DNA from: Bin87 sp964502995 | GTDB taxonomy: Bacteria > Chloroflexota > Dehalococcoidia > Lucifugimonadales > UBA3495 | Direction: 5' to 3' | Length of the DNA stretch: 61,493 bases | NCBI GenBank assembly: GCA_964502995.1 | Contig: CAZCZB010000014.1 | Coordinates: forward strand, 1 to 61,493 | Shown here: positions 16,611 to 25,099 of the stretch, piece after piece | How positions within the stretch are numbered: the first letter of the stretch is position 1 | How the letters are laid out: every line of letters starts with the position of its first letter | Notes under the pieces: model-generated | The model's database searches: none | Told to the model about the DNA's origin: nothing | Seen by the model: only the letters and a program-made list of their open reading frames with translations | Translations under genes and position numbers: made by a program

Positions 16611-17960
16611 ATGCCGACTCGCGAAGAAATAAAAGCCGCGGCCTGCGCCGCCATCGACCGGTACAGTGACGAAATCATCGCGGTGTCCAAGGACATTCTC
16701 GACCACCCGGAGCCGGGATATAGCGAGTATCGGACGGCCCGTGTTGTGGCGGAGCAATTCGCGCGTTTGGGCGTCAAATTCCGGGCCGGGCTTGCGTTGA
16801 CGGGACTGAAAGGCACCATTCAGGGCGGCGCCGGCGCCGGTCCGCGAGTGGCGGTTATCGGTGAACTGGACAGCCTGATAGTCGATGGCCATCCTCATGC
16901 CGCGGACGGCACCCACGCGGCCCACGCCTGCGGACACAACTGCCAGATCGGGATGATGCTGGGCGCGATTGCCGGACTGATGCAGCCGGAGGTCCTGTCG
17001 GAGTTGAGCGGCGAAATTGTACCGTTTGCCGTGCCTGCGGAGGAGTTTATCGAGGTTGCACGCCGGTTGGATCTCCGGGAAAGCGGGAAGATCGAGTTCA
17101 TGGGCGGAAAACAGGAACTGATCCGCCTGGGCGAGTTCGATGACGTGGACATCGCGATGATGTGCCACACCGCGAGCGACATGGGGGCACACCGTTTTGC
17201 GATGGGCGGCACCAGCAACGGCCACGTGGTCAAGTATGTGCGCTTCTCGGGGACCGGCGCCCACGCTGGCGCGGCGCCGCACCTGGGCGTCAACGCGCTC
17301 AATGCCGCCACCTTTGCGTTGCAGGCCATCAACGCCAACCGGGAATTGTACCGGGACCAGGACACGGTTCGGATCCACGGCATCATGACCAAGGGAGGGG
17401 AGGCCGTGAGCGCGGTGCCGGCCGACGTCCGCCTGGAGTGGCGCGTCCGTTCCGGATCGCCCGAAGCGGTGGTGCGGAACTCGGATATCGTGGATCGGTG
17501 TTTCCGGTCCGGCGCATTGGCGGTCGGCGCGTCGGTTTCGATTACCACAATCCCAGGCTACCTCCCGATGAGGCACGACCAGCATCTTATGGACGTATTC
17601 CGCTCGAATGCCGTAAATGTCGTGGACGAAAGCCGGGTGCTGGTAATGCCGCCGTCCCGCAACCGGGGCGGTTCCACCGATATGGGCGATTTGAGCCACA
17701 TTCTGCCCGCGATCCATCCATATACGGCGGGCGCGAAAGGCGCGGGGCACAGTTCCGAATACCTGATAACCGACTACCAGCAGGCGGTTGTCAACCCGGC
17801 AAAGATCATGGCCATGTCGGTTATTGATCTTTTGACCGACAACGCCACCAAGGCGAGGCAGGTCGTGTCGTCGTTCAGGCCTGCGATGTCGCGCGCCTCG
17901 TACCTGAACTTCCAGCGTCAGCGCGCCGTGGTGTCGGAGTACGACGGCGCGGGACGGTAA
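16611..17960 (+). CDS. M20-family amidohydrolase, second of a tandem pair
   Basis: 449 residues. It shares its whole architecture with the preceding gene: HACGHNCQIGMML for the metal site, VPAEEFIE, GTGAHAGAAPHLGVNALNAA and STDMGDLSHILPAIHPY. Start ATG 16611 (MPTREEIK) is preferred over 16599, because the paralogue begins MPTKAELK and a GGATGGAA sequence is better placed. The gap from the previous stop is 25 bases, so the pair is probably cotranscribed. The two may act on related substrates or form a heterodimer; both keep the metal ligands, so neither looks dead. Substrate unknown. Confidence 0.88.
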   Translation: MPTREEIKAAACAAIDRYSDEIIAVSKDILDHPEPGYSEYRTARVVAEQFARLGVKFRAGLALTGLKGTIQGGAGAGPRVAVIGELDSLIVDGHPHAADGTHAAHACGHNCQIGMMLGAIAGLMQPEVLSELSGEIVPFAVPAEEFIEVARRLDLRESGKIEFMGGKQELIRLGEFDDVDIAMMCHTASDMGAHRFAMGGTSNGHVVKYVRFSGTGAHAGAAPHLGVNALNAATFALQAINANRELYRDQDTVRIHGIMTKGGEAVSAVPADVRLEWRVRSGSPEAVVRNSDIVDRCFRSGALAVGASVSITTIPGYLPMRHDQHLMDVFRSNAVNVVDESRVLVMPPSRNRGGSTDMGDLSHILPAIHPYTAGAKGAGHSSEYLITDYQQAVVNPAKIMAMSVIDLLTDNATKARQVVSSFRPAMSRASYLNFQRQRAVVSEYDGAGR

Positions 17961-18038
17961 GGCTGCGCCGTTCGACGGGCGTCGGGTATCTCGGCGGGCG
18001 TTGGGTATCGCTGCGGCTGGCGGCGGGATTCCAGGGAG

Positions 18039-18665
18039 TTACAATCCCACTACCACGGCCAGCGTCATTACACCGCCGGCGATCAGGGGAACGGTGAGGT
18101 TGTCGTCCAGCGGGAACGGGGCGAACTCGACCAGTGCGGCCGTCACTGCCGCGATGATTACCGCCCATGACCAGGCTCCGTACCCGGCTACGCTAACCAC
18201 TGCCCAGATTCCCAGGCTGGCTGAGACAAAGGCCAAGACGCCACCGGGCGATTTTCCCCGATAACGCGGCCCGGGAAGGCGAGCGCCCACCAGAGCGGCG
18301 GCGGGATCACCAACGGCTACGAACAGCAGAACCGGCACAGCGACAGCCGCGCCGAAAAAATAGAAGGCGAAAAAAGCGGCGACCAGGAACCAGGTTGCTC
18401 CCGTTATTTCGGTTGCCTCCGATTCCTTCAGGATGGGCGAAAACACCTTCAGGAACAGACGGTTCAACCCAACCGAGCGCGGGCGACTGGCGTCCAACGC
18501 CAAAGACAGCAGCGCTCCGGCGCCGAGCAGGGGCATGTAGGCGTGTTCAGGAATCCACAGCGATAGCGCCGTTGTTGAAGTGGCGGCGATTGCGTGAAAA
18601 ACCCGGCGTCCCACCGGTGGCGTGGTATCCGGACGCACGAGTCGACCGAGGCGGTCAGCGGACAC
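18039..18665 (-). CDS. CTP-dependent lipid kinase-like membrane protein (phytol/dolichol kinase, SEC59/DGK1 type)
   Basis: About 208 residues with six or so hydrophobic segments. The family signature is near the middle: VAVGDPAAALVGARLPGPRYRGKSPGGVLAFVSASLG. This matches the GD...G...GKS...G pattern of CTP-dependent dolichol, phytol and diacylglycerol kinases, so phosphorylation of a polyprenol or other lipid in the membrane is likely. The start is uncertain. GTG at 18665 gives VSADRLGRLVRP; the longer frame up to 18806 overlaps the lipoprotein gene and adds sequence unlike the family. The C-terminal PFPLDDNLTVPLIAGG also fits. No physical link to other lipid genes is visible. Confidence 0.7.
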   Translation of the reverse strand: MSADRLGRLVRPDTTPPVGRRVFHAIAATSTTALSLWIPEHAYMPLLGAGALLSLALDASRPRSVGLNRLFLKVFSPILKESEATEITGATWFLVAAFFAFYFFGAAVAVPVLLFVAVGDPAAALVGARLPGPRYRGKSPGGVLAFVSASLGIWAVVSVAGYGAWSWAVIIAAVTAALVEFAPFPLDDNLTVPLIAGGVMTLAVVVGL

Positions 18666-18721
18666 TGGCGCGAACTGAATGGTTGGCCGGCGGCGGCAAC
18701 ATTGCAAAGGCGGGAGCCCGG

Positions 18722-19381
18722 CTAGAAGTCGATTATGATGGTGTCGCCCGAAGACCATCGGAACGAACGCATCTCGGTTCCCCTCGGCACTTCGAACACC
18801 AGCCAACCGTCAAGTCCGAATCCTCTGGGCAGTTCCTGGGCGCGTTCGACGAGTTCGACCTGTCCATCAGCGTTGGTTTCCGCCAACTGAGCGTTCCAGA
18901 GGAACTTGACGCATGAGGTGTGATCGTCGGGGTTGACGGGTACGTTGCACCGCTCATCCTGGCTCTCGGGGACGCCGGTTTTTTCGGCGCGTTCGGTTAC
19001 GTTCACGGGCATATACCGCCCCTGCAGGAAGTCGCGCAACTGCGCCGATTCGTGATCGACGCTCACGATGGCATTGGTGGCGGTGTGGTTCTCGACCTTC
19101 ACGCGCAACAACACCAACTCGTTCTCGATGGAATCGGGAACCAAACGGAAAAAGTCCTCGTTGGCCGCTCCCTGCTGAGGGACGCGCGTAGAGGTGGTCC
19201 AGCGAAGTTCATCGGTGCGGTCCATCGCGGCGACGCTCACGTGCAGGATGCGACCCTTGTAGTACTTCCCGAGGTTCGGTGATTGGGACGAGCATCCGGC
19301 GAGCAGACTCACAACCAGCAGGAGCAACAACGCCGTAACCGCGACCCTGACACTCGACCCGGATCGATAAACCTTAGTCAT
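18722..19381 (-). CDS. Putative lipoprotein with telokin-like (DUF4352-like) domain
   Basis: 219 residues. A lipoprotein signal peptide is clear: basic n-region, hydrophobic stretch at 13-27, and lipobox LLAGC with C30 as the lipidated cysteine. The mature part reads like an immunoglobulin-type envelope domain: LVLLRVKVENHTATNAIVSVD and, at the end, GWLVFEVPRGTEMRSFRW. Its function is unknown. It overlaps the 3' end of the cysteine desulfurase gene by eight bases, so it is translated from the same message. I see no functional link between the two. Confidence 0.75.
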   Translation of the reverse strand: MTKVYRSGSSVRVAVTALLLLLVVSLLAGCSSQSPNLGKYYKGRILHVSVAAMDRTDELRWTTSTRVPQQGAANEDFFRLVPDSIENELVLLRVKVENHTATNAIVSVDHESAQLRDFLQGRYMPVNVTERAEKTGVPESQDERCNVPVNPDDHTSCVKFLWNAQLAETNADGQVELVERAQELPRGFGLDGWLVFEVPRGTEMRSFRWSSGDTIIIDF

Positions 19382-20570
19382 CTGCTGCCCCAGTCAGCGT
19401 TGGCAATTGCCGCAGGTCCCGGATCAGGTCGGTGAGTACCGGGAGCAACCGGTCAACCTCGGCATCGGTATTGTGTTTGCCCAGCGTAATCCGCAGGGAG
19501 CCGCGAGCGAGATCGGCGGTTTGGCCCAGCGCCAACAACACATGCGACGGTTCCAGGGAACCGCTACTGCACGCGCTGCCGCTGCTGGCGGCGATCCCCT
19601 GCAGGTCCAAACCCAACAGGATCGGTTCGCCCTCGACTCCTTCAAACGAGAAGTTGACGTTGTTGGGCAAACGCTCCGTGGGGTGTCCGTTCACCACGCA
19701 GTCCGGCACGCTCCCGGTAATTTCCCGGACGATGCGGTCGCGCAGTCGCATGCAGTGAGCCGATACTTCATCGCGCTGCGAATCCGCCAGAGCAAGGGCA
19801 ACCGAAAATCCGACGATGCCGGGAACGTTCTCCGTGCCCGACCTGCGTTCGCGTTCCTGTCCGCCGCCGGTGATCATGGGGAGATAGGGAGCGCCCCTGC
19901 GGATGAACAGCGCTCCGACTCCCTTGGGCCCGTAAAACTTGTGGCCCGAAAGGCTCATCATATCCACGCCGAGCCGGCGAACGTCAAGGTCAAGGAAACC
20001 TGCGGCCTGCACGGCGTCGGTGTGCATAACGATGGTGCGATTGAGTTCGCCCGCTCGCTGTTTCACCGCGGCGGAGATCTCCGGCAGCGGGTTGATGGTG
20101 CCGATCTCGTTGTTCGCGTACATGATCGAGACTACGGTGGTTTCGGGCCCGACGGCTTCGTACACCCGTTGCGGGTCAACCATTCCGAAGTCGTCCACGG
20201 GCAGACGGGTCACTTCCCAACCCCGATCTTCCAGCACCTCGCAGGCGTGGAGCACTGCGTGATGCTCGGCAGCGGAGGTTATCACGTGCCGGCCCGTTTC
20301 CTGGAGGGCGTATGCTGCGCCATGGATGGCGGCGTTGTCGGATTCGGTGCCGCCGCTGGTGAAAACCAATTCCCGGTTGCGGCAGTTGAGGATGGTTGCC
20401 ACGCGTTCGCGGGCCGCATCCAGGGCGTACCGAGCTTCCTGTCCGACCGTGTGGACGCTGGACGGGTTTCCGTAAAGCTCGGTGAAATACGGCAACATGG
20501 ACTCCAGCACGCGCTGGTCCATGGGCGTCGTGCCGGCGTGGTCGAAATATATGTGGTTTTGGGTGGTCAT
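19374..20570 (-). CDS. Cysteine desulfurase (NifS/IscS family)
   Basis: 398 residues. It converts L-cysteine to alanine and a persulfide for Fe-S cluster or thiolation pathways. PLP-binding features are TSGGTESDNAAIHG at 71-84, the AEHH at 101-104, and the Schiff-base lysine K211 in SLSGHKFYGPKG. The catalytic cysteine C334 lies in the loop SSGSACSSGSLEPSHVL, which is the short-loop IscS/NifS arrangement. The N-terminus IYFDHAGTTPMD is typical. ATG 20570 (MTTQNHIYFDHAG) is chosen over 20630, whose extension contains the promoter. No iscU, iscA or mnmA lies nearby, so the partner cannot be named. Confidence 0.94.
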   Translation of the reverse strand: MTTQNHIYFDHAGTTPMDQRVLESMLPYFTELYGNPSSVHTVGQEARYALDAARERVATILNCRNRELVFTSGGTESDNAAIHGAAYALQETGRHVITSAAEHHAVLHACEVLEDRGWEVTRLPVDDFGMVDPQRVYEAVGPETTVVSIMYANNEIGTINPLPEISAAVKQRAGELNRTIVMHTDAVQAAGFLDLDVRRLGVDMMSLSGHKFYGPKGVGALFIRRGAPYLPMITGGGQERERRSGTENVPGIVGFSVALALADSQRDEVSAHCMRLRDRIVREITGSVPDCVVNGHPTERLPNNVNFSFEGVEGEPILLGLDLQGIAASSGSACSSGSLEPSHVLLALGQTADLARGSLRITLGKHNTDAEVDRLLPVLTDLIRDLRQLPTLTGAADD

Positions 20571-20592
20571 CGCTGGGCTTGAAGTGCCGGAC

Positions 20593-20601
20593 ATTTTAGC
20601 A
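20593..20601 (-). promoter_or_regulatory. Extended -10 element of the cysteine desulfurase gene
   Basis: TGC-TAAAAT on the minus strand, about 22 bases before the start codon at 20570. The full surrounding TGTGCTAAAAT is almost identical to the element before asnS at 59430-59438. Confidence 0.6.
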
Positions 20602-21099
20602 CACGGCTCACCCGTTTCCGGTTTGCGCAACGGGCGGGTTCAGGGAAATCGCTTCTTGAACAGGAGCAGAACCAGCATGGGAATTGTCAGTAATGGACGG
20701 TGAACTTTACATGGATAAACAGGATGAACGGGATATTTTGATCTGGGAAATTTGAGGGTATGCACCGTTTTCCGGGATTTACAGGCGCCGAATGGTGTGC
20801 GCGCTATTACTCGTTGGGACGGAATCCAGGCTTCGGAATCGATTATATTGAAGACGCGATTGCCCTGCGGGGGCGTTCACGTTTCGGCGAGACGGGCAGG
20901 CGCGCAAGTCCGTTGACACCTACGACCACGTTTGTGGTCAGGGCGCTGCGAGCGAATCCAAGGATGGCGGGTTGCTCTGCCGGCGATACAGGGGTGCGTG
21001 CGGTGCCCCTGAGCCGCTTTCAGACGCAGTGGGCGATACGGATTAGCGTACTGGCGCCATGCAGGGCCTTGCGATTGTTGGCGCTCGGGTCAGTGGTGC
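20602..21099. other. Intergenic stretch without a convincing gene
   Basis: About 500 bases. It includes ACATGGATAAACAGGATGAAC at about 20708, which resembles a widespread bacterial intergenic repeat. A 116-codon frame at 20760-21110 has no ribosome-binding site or recognisable motif and is not accepted as a gene. Confidence 0.5.
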
Positions 21100-21166
21100 G
21101 CTCATGGTGAGCCTGTCGAACCATGCACCCATCCTTCGACAAGCTCAGGATGAGCGGTTAGGTGGG
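21100..21166 (+). repeat. Interspersed palindromic repeat, copy A
   Basis: GCTCATGGTGAGCCTGTCGAA ... CCTTCGACAAGCTCAGGATG, ending in ATGAGCGGTTAGGTGG. The two arms are imperfect inverted repeats of each other. An inverted copy lies at 24912-24980. The TTCGACAAGCTCAGGATGAG type of sequence is widespread in bacterial genomes. Confidence 0.7.
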
Positions 21167-21297
21167 AATGAGCGGATAGGTGGGAATGAGCGGATAGGTG
21201 GGGAGTGAGTGGTTAGGTGGGGAATGAGCGGTTAGGTGGGAGTGAGCGATTAGGTGGTGAGTGAGCGGTTAGGTGGTGAGTGAGCGGATAGGCGGCG
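21150..21297 (+). repeat. Tandem array of eight 18-19 bp units
   Basis: Units begin at 21150, 21168, 21186, 21204, 21223, 21241, 21260 and 21279. Consensus: RTGAGCGGWTAGGTGGKR. The first unit is the right end of repeat copy A, so the array looks like an expansion of that end. It lies about 105 bases upstream of the alpha/beta hydrolase start and could vary in copy number between strains. Confidence 0.85.
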
Positions 21298-21402
21298 CGA
21301 CCAACGAAAGGCCCAGGGCGCGATGGGCCATCGTTGCCTCGCCAGACGCCGGCGGCTATATTGTTCAACCAACGCCAGCGCACCGGAATCGAGGTTGACA
21401 CC

Positions 21403-22239
21403 ATGCCTTTTGCCAACATCAACGGCTTCAATATGCACTACACGGTGATGGGAGATGAGAATGCCCCGGCCCTCGCACTGATTCATGGAGGGCTCGGCGG
21501 CGGCGACGGCAGCGCCGACACCATACGTCGTCAGGGCGACGCGCTGTCGGCCGAATACCGTTGTATTTTCTACGACCGCCGCGCCTGCGGCCAATCGGAC
21601 GCCCCCGAGGGCGGCTACGACATGGCCAACTGCGCGTTGGACCTGTACGAGTTGCTCAACCACCTGGGAGTTTCCAAGGCTCACATACTGGGATCATCGG
21701 CCGGGGGCCCGATTGCCGCCCAGTTTGCGCTGGATTATCCCGAGATGACCGATACGCTCATATTGGTCAACACCATGAGCTACTCGCAAGAGGCGCAGCG
21801 CGAGGTGCGGCGGCAGGAACTGCGCAGGTTGAAGGAGCGAATGGCCGGCGAGGGCCGCGCCGCCGCGGTTGAGCGCGCCGTTTCCGACAGGTTTCCGCAG
21901 ATGGCGACCGACGATCCGGCCCGTTTTGCCCGAATCGTGCAGGACAACATCGGACGGCTGGACGGCATCGCGGCGACGCACCAGGCATACGTTGACATTG
22001 GCGATTCGCTGGAAGACCGTTTTGCGGAGTTGAAAATGCCGGTTACGATAATCCATGGCGACGCCGATTCCCGAATACCGGTGGAGTGCGGTCATGCGCT
22101 GCACGCGTCAATTTCCCATTCCCAGTTGCACATCATCCCCGGCGCGGAGCACGGTTTGATGACCAACGAGGCGGCAGACCGCACTCGGGAGATTGTGCTG
22201 TCGTCGTTGCGCGAAACCGGCGTCGCAGTGTCGGGGTAG
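21403..22239 (+). CDS. Alpha/beta-fold hydrolase
   Basis: 278 residues. Classic single-domain alpha/beta hydrolase: the oxyanion-hole segment LALIHGGLGGG, the nucleophile elbow GSSAGG with S99, the acid in IIHGDADSRIPVE, and the histidine in GAEHGLMTNE. It starts at ATG 21403 (MPFANINGFNMHY). A TATATT -10-like element is at 21357-21362. The substrate cannot be predicted from sequence: haloperoxidase, esterase and C-C hydrolase members look alike. It opens a co-directional group with two VOC genes and a ThDP enzyme, which suggests breakdown of a shared substrate, possibly aromatic; this is an inference. Confidence 0.85.
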   Translation: MPFANINGFNMHYTVMGDENAPALALIHGGLGGGDGSADTIRRQGDALSAEYRCIFYDRRACGQSDAPEGGYDMANCALDLYELLNHLGVSKAHILGSSAGGPIAAQFALDYPEMTDTLILVNTMSYSQEAQREVRRQELRRLKERMAGEGRAAAVERAVSDRFPQMATDDPARFARIVQDNIGRLDGIAATHQAYVDIGDSLEDRFAELKMPVTIIHGDADSRIPVECGHALHASISHSQLHIIPGAEHGLMTNEAADRTREIVLSSLRETGVAVSG

Positions 22240-22300
22240 TCTGAGGTTTTCGCGCAAAACCATCCGATCGAACGGAAAACAAGCAACCGGAGCCTGAAAC

Positions 22301-22708
22301 ATGACAACCGTTTCCATTGATCACATCGCCATGCCCACCGCCAATGCCGAGCGCATTCTGGAGTTTTACAAGAGGCTGGGATTCGCCATCAACGATGAGG
22401 AGGAGTGGCGGACCGGCGCCGCCAACATGTTCTCCATACAGATTGGCGAATCGAAGATCAATGTTCATCCGGAGCGGTTCATGGCCAACCTGCGGGGCCC
22501 GACGGCCGTTCCCGGCTGCACCGATATTTGCTTTGTGTATGACGGCACCGTTGAGCAATGCCAAAAGATGCTGGACGACGCCGGCGTCGAGGTCATTCAG
22601 GGTCCGGTGGCACGCAAGGGCGGACGCCAGCGGGGCGCCGCGCCGTCGTTGAGCCTGTATGCCAGGGACCCCGATGGCAACCTGCTCGAATGGATGATTT
22701 ACCAGTAA
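22301..22708 (+). CDS. VOC family protein, first of a tandem duplicate
   Basis: 135 residues, a single-chain vicinal-oxygen-chelate protein of two beta-alpha-beta-beta-beta modules. Expected metal ligands are H8 in IDHIAMP, H56 in INVHPE and E131 near the C-terminus (LLEWMIYQ). The family includes glyoxalases, dioxygenases and fosfomycin resistance proteins; the substrate is unknown. It shares about 98 of 135 residues with the next gene by eye, without gaps, so it is a recent duplication. About 60 bases follow the hydrolase stop, so they may be cotranscribed. Confidence 0.85.
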   Translation: MTTVSIDHIAMPTANAERILEFYKRLGFAINDEEEWRTGAANMFSIQIGESKINVHPERFMANLRGPTAVPGCTDICFVYDGTVEQCQKMLDDAGVEVIQGPVARKGGRQRGAAPSLSLYARDPDGNLLEWMIYQ

Positions 22709-22734
22709 CCCACTTTCAGAGGGAGAAACGCAAT

Positions 22735-23142
22735 ATGTCAACCGTCGGAATCGATCATATCGCCATGCCCACCTCGGACGCGGAAACCCTGATGGCGTTT
22801 TACAAGAAGCTCGGGTTTTCCATCAACGATGAGGCGGAATGGCGGGCCGGAACCGCCAATATCTTTTCGATACAGGTGGGGGATTCCAAGATCAACGTCC
22901 ACCCGGAGGGTTATCTCGCGGACTATCGCGGCCCTACCGCGGTGCCTGGCTGCACGGACATCTGCTTCGTGTGGGAAGGCACGGTGGAAGAGTGCCAGAA
23001 TATGTTGGCGGAAGCAGGGGTTGAAGTGGTGCGCGGGCCGGGTCCCCGCAAGGGCGCCCGCCAACGCGGCGTCCTGCCGGCCGTGAGCCTGTATGCGCGG
23101 GATCCGGACAACAACCTGCTGGAATGGATGATTTACCAATAG
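22735..23142 (+). CDS. VOC family protein, second of a tandem duplicate
   Basis: 135 residues, paralogue of the gene at 22301 with the same length and the same apparent metal ligands: H8, H56 and the C-terminal E131 (LLEWMIYQ). ATG 22735 is preceded by AGGGAGA. An in-frame upstream ATG would run back into the first VOC gene in a different frame and is rejected. Both copies keep their ligands, so both are probably functional, perhaps as a heterodimer or with different specificities. The gene ends just before a 28-bp palindrome and the start of the ThDP enzyme gene. Confidence 0.87.
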   Translation: MSTVGIDHIAMPTSDAETLMAFYKKLGFSINDEAEWRAGTANIFSIQVGDSKINVHPEGYLADYRGPTAVPGCTDICFVWEGTVEECQNMLAEAGVEVVRGPGPRKGARQRGVLPAVSLYARDPDNNLLEWMIYQ

Positions 23143-23161
23143 ACCGACCACAACCTGCACC

Positions 23162-23189
23162 GTGGGGGCGAATGATCATTCGCCCCCAC
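23162..23189. repeat. Perfect 28-bp palindrome between VOC and ThDP genes
   Basis: The core GGGCGAATGATCATTCGCCC, extended by GTGG on the left and CCAC on the right, is its own reverse complement over 28 bases. It is related to the elements at 15-34 and 81-101. It lies between a stop codon and a start, so it could be a terminator or attenuator-like element, or an interspersed repeat. Confidence 0.7.
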
Positions 23190-23216
23190 GTCCGGATACA
23201 CACAAGGAGAGATGAT

Positions 23217-24890
23217 ATGCCACGTATGCTGGGCAAGCACGCACTGGCCGAAATGCTCGTCGCGGAAGGGGTTGAGTACATATTCGGCAACCCCGGAACC
23301 AGCGAAACGCCGTTCCTCGACGGACTGCAGGACTATCCGCAACTGCAATATGTGCAGGCGCTGCAGGAGGGCACCGCGGTTGGGATGGCGGACGGGTACG
23401 CCCGGGCCACCGGCAAGCCGGCGTTCGCGAACATCCACATCGCCGGCGGGCTGGCCAACGGGATCAGCGGGCTGTACAACGCCTTTCGGGGTGGCACGCC
23501 GCTGGTTCTAACCGCCGGCAATTCCGACACGCGCATGTTGATCAGCGAACCGGTACTCTCCGGCGACCTGGTGGAGATGACCAAGCAGTACACCAAGTGG
23601 AGCATTGAAGTTCGCCACGCCTCGGACATACCGGTGGCGATCCGCCGAGCGTTCAAGGAGGCCAAGACCCCGCCGACCGGCCCGGTTTTCGTGTCTTTTC
23701 CCTGGAATACGCTGGACGAAGAAATCGATTTCGAGGCGGCGCCGTCATCGGAGGGTTATTTCCGCATCCGGCCCGACGCCAATGCCGTGGCGAAAGCCGC
23801 CCAGTTGCTGGCTGCGGCAGACAACCCGGTGATCGTGGTTGGGGACAGGGTAGCCCAGTCGGATGCCGTTGAGCAGGTGGTGCGTGTCGCGGAGCAAACC
23901 GGCGCCCGGGTGGTGGCAACGTCCTACTCCGAGGTCAACTTCCCTACCGCTCATCCTCAGTGGGGCGGCATGCTCAATCTGAACAGTCCGGCCACCGCCC
24001 GGCAGTTCGAGAACGCCGACGTGGTGCTGGCGGTTGGCACCGACGTGTTCGCCTCCTTCCTGTACGTGGACGTGCCCTTTCTGAAGCCGGACACGCGATT
24101 GATCCACATGGACAGCAACTATTGGGAGATCGAAAAGAGCTATCCCACCGAGGTGGGAATCATGGCGGACCCGGCTGCCGGCATGGCAGATCTGGCGGAG
24201 TCGCTGGAAGACTCTATGAGCGGCGGCCAGCAGGAAGCGGCCGCGACACGGGCGGCGACCCTGGCCGCCGCTCGGGAACGCGACAATGACCGCTACCAGG
24301 AGCGCATCAAAGCCAATTGGGACAACCGGCCCATGCCGGTGGAGCGCATGATGCACGAGCTGGCCGCATCGGCGCCTCCCGGGACCATCATTGCGGATGA
24401 GGCCGTGACGTCGCGTCCCGCGCTCAACCGTGCCTTCGATTTTGAGAAGCCGGGCGACATTTATGGCATCCGAGGGGGCGCGTTGGGTTGGGCGATGCCC
24501 GGGGCGCTGGGCGTGAAACTTGCCCATCCTGACCGGCCCGTGCTGGCGGTGGTTGGCGACGGCGCGTCGATGTACACGGTGCAGGCTCTCTGGACTGCCA
24601 GTCGCTACAACATCCCGGTTGTGTACGCCATCTGCAACAACCAGGCCTATCGCATCCTGAAGGTCAACATGGAAGTGTACCTGCGCGACATGCTGGACGA
24701 CTGCGATCGCTCGTCGGAATATGTCGGCATGGATTTCGCGAACCGGCTGGATCTGTCAATGATGGCCCAGGCGATGGGGGTGCATGGCGAGCGGGTCGAT
24801 GACCCGTCGGAAATCGGGCCGGCGATTCAGCGGGCGTTTGAGAGCGGCAAGCCGGCGTTGCTGGATATTTCGATCAGCGGCGCGTTGTAA
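23217..24890 (+). CDS. Thiamine diphosphate-dependent decarboxylase, benzoylformate decarboxylase-like
   Basis: 557 residues. E51 in QALQEGTAVGMADGYAR is the ThDP-activating glutamate. The PP domain has VVGDGASMYTVQALWTAS followed by ICNNQAYRIL for magnesium. GNPGTSETPFL and ANIHIAGG match benzoylformate decarboxylase, including the histidine expected at its active site. The likely reaction is decarboxylation of a 2-oxoacid to an aldehyde, but the exact substrate is open. ATG 23217 has a strong RBS, AAGGAGA. It follows a hydrolase and two VOC genes and is one of three ThDP enzymes in the window. Confidence 0.88.
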   Translation: MPRMLGKHALAEMLVAEGVEYIFGNPGTSETPFLDGLQDYPQLQYVQALQEGTAVGMADGYARATGKPAFANIHIAGGLANGISGLYNAFRGGTPLVLTAGNSDTRMLISEPVLSGDLVEMTKQYTKWSIEVRHASDIPVAIRRAFKEAKTPPTGPVFVSFPWNTLDEEIDFEAAPSSEGYFRIRPDANAVAKAAQLLAAADNPVIVVGDRVAQSDAVEQVVRVAEQTGARVVATSYSEVNFPTAHPQWGGMLNLNSPATARQFENADVVLAVGTDVFASFLYVDVPFLKPDTRLIHMDSNYWEIEKSYPTEVGIMADPAAGMADLAESLEDSMSGGQQEAAATRAATLAAARERDNDRYQERIKANWDNRPMPVERMMHELAASAPPGTIIADEAVTSRPALNRAFDFEKPGDIYGIRGGALGWAMPGALGVKLAHPDRPVLAVVGDGASMYTVQALWTASRYNIPVVYAICNNQAYRILKVNMEVYLRDMLDDCDRSSEYVGMDFANRLDLSMMAQAMGVHGERVDDPSEIGPAIQRAFESGKPALLDISISGAL

Positions 24891-24911
24891 CGAGTCCTCT
24901 CGATTATCACT

Positions 24912-24980
24912 CCACCTATCCGCTCATCTTGAGTGTGTCGAAGGACGGGGTTCAGGGTTCGACAGGCTCACCATGAGCGG
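24912..24980 (-). repeat. Interspersed palindromic repeat, copy B (inverted relative to copy A)
   Basis: Read on the minus strand it gives CCGCTCATGGTGAGCCTGTC ... CCTTCGACACACTCAAGATG, then AGCGGATAGGTGG, matching copy A at 21100-21166 throughout both arms. So the hydrolase-VOC-VOC-ThDP genes are bracketed by inverted copies. Confidence 0.75.
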
Positions 24981-25050
24981 ACTGCTGACCAGTGCGGCGA
25001 TAATCGGGAAGGCCCCAGCGTTCTAAGAGCGAGATCGCGCCAAAAAAACG

Positions 25051-25079
25051 ATTGGGGCGGGTTACTCACCCGCCCCAAT
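25051..25079. terminator. Hairpin between convergent ThDP and EVE genes
   Basis: ATTGGGGCGGGT, a short loop, then ACCCGCCCCAAT. It lies between the ThDP stop and the EVE stop, both of which point into it. It is preceded by a run of seven A residues, giving a T-run for minus-strand messages. It can serve as a terminator for both genes. Confidence 0.75.
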
Positions 25080-25099
25080 GAAGTTAACTGGGAGCCGGC

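Noticed and set aside
20760..21110. A 116-codon plus-strand frame in the gap before the hydrolase
   Set aside because: No ribosome-binding site, no recognisable motif, and its end runs into the interspersed repeat.
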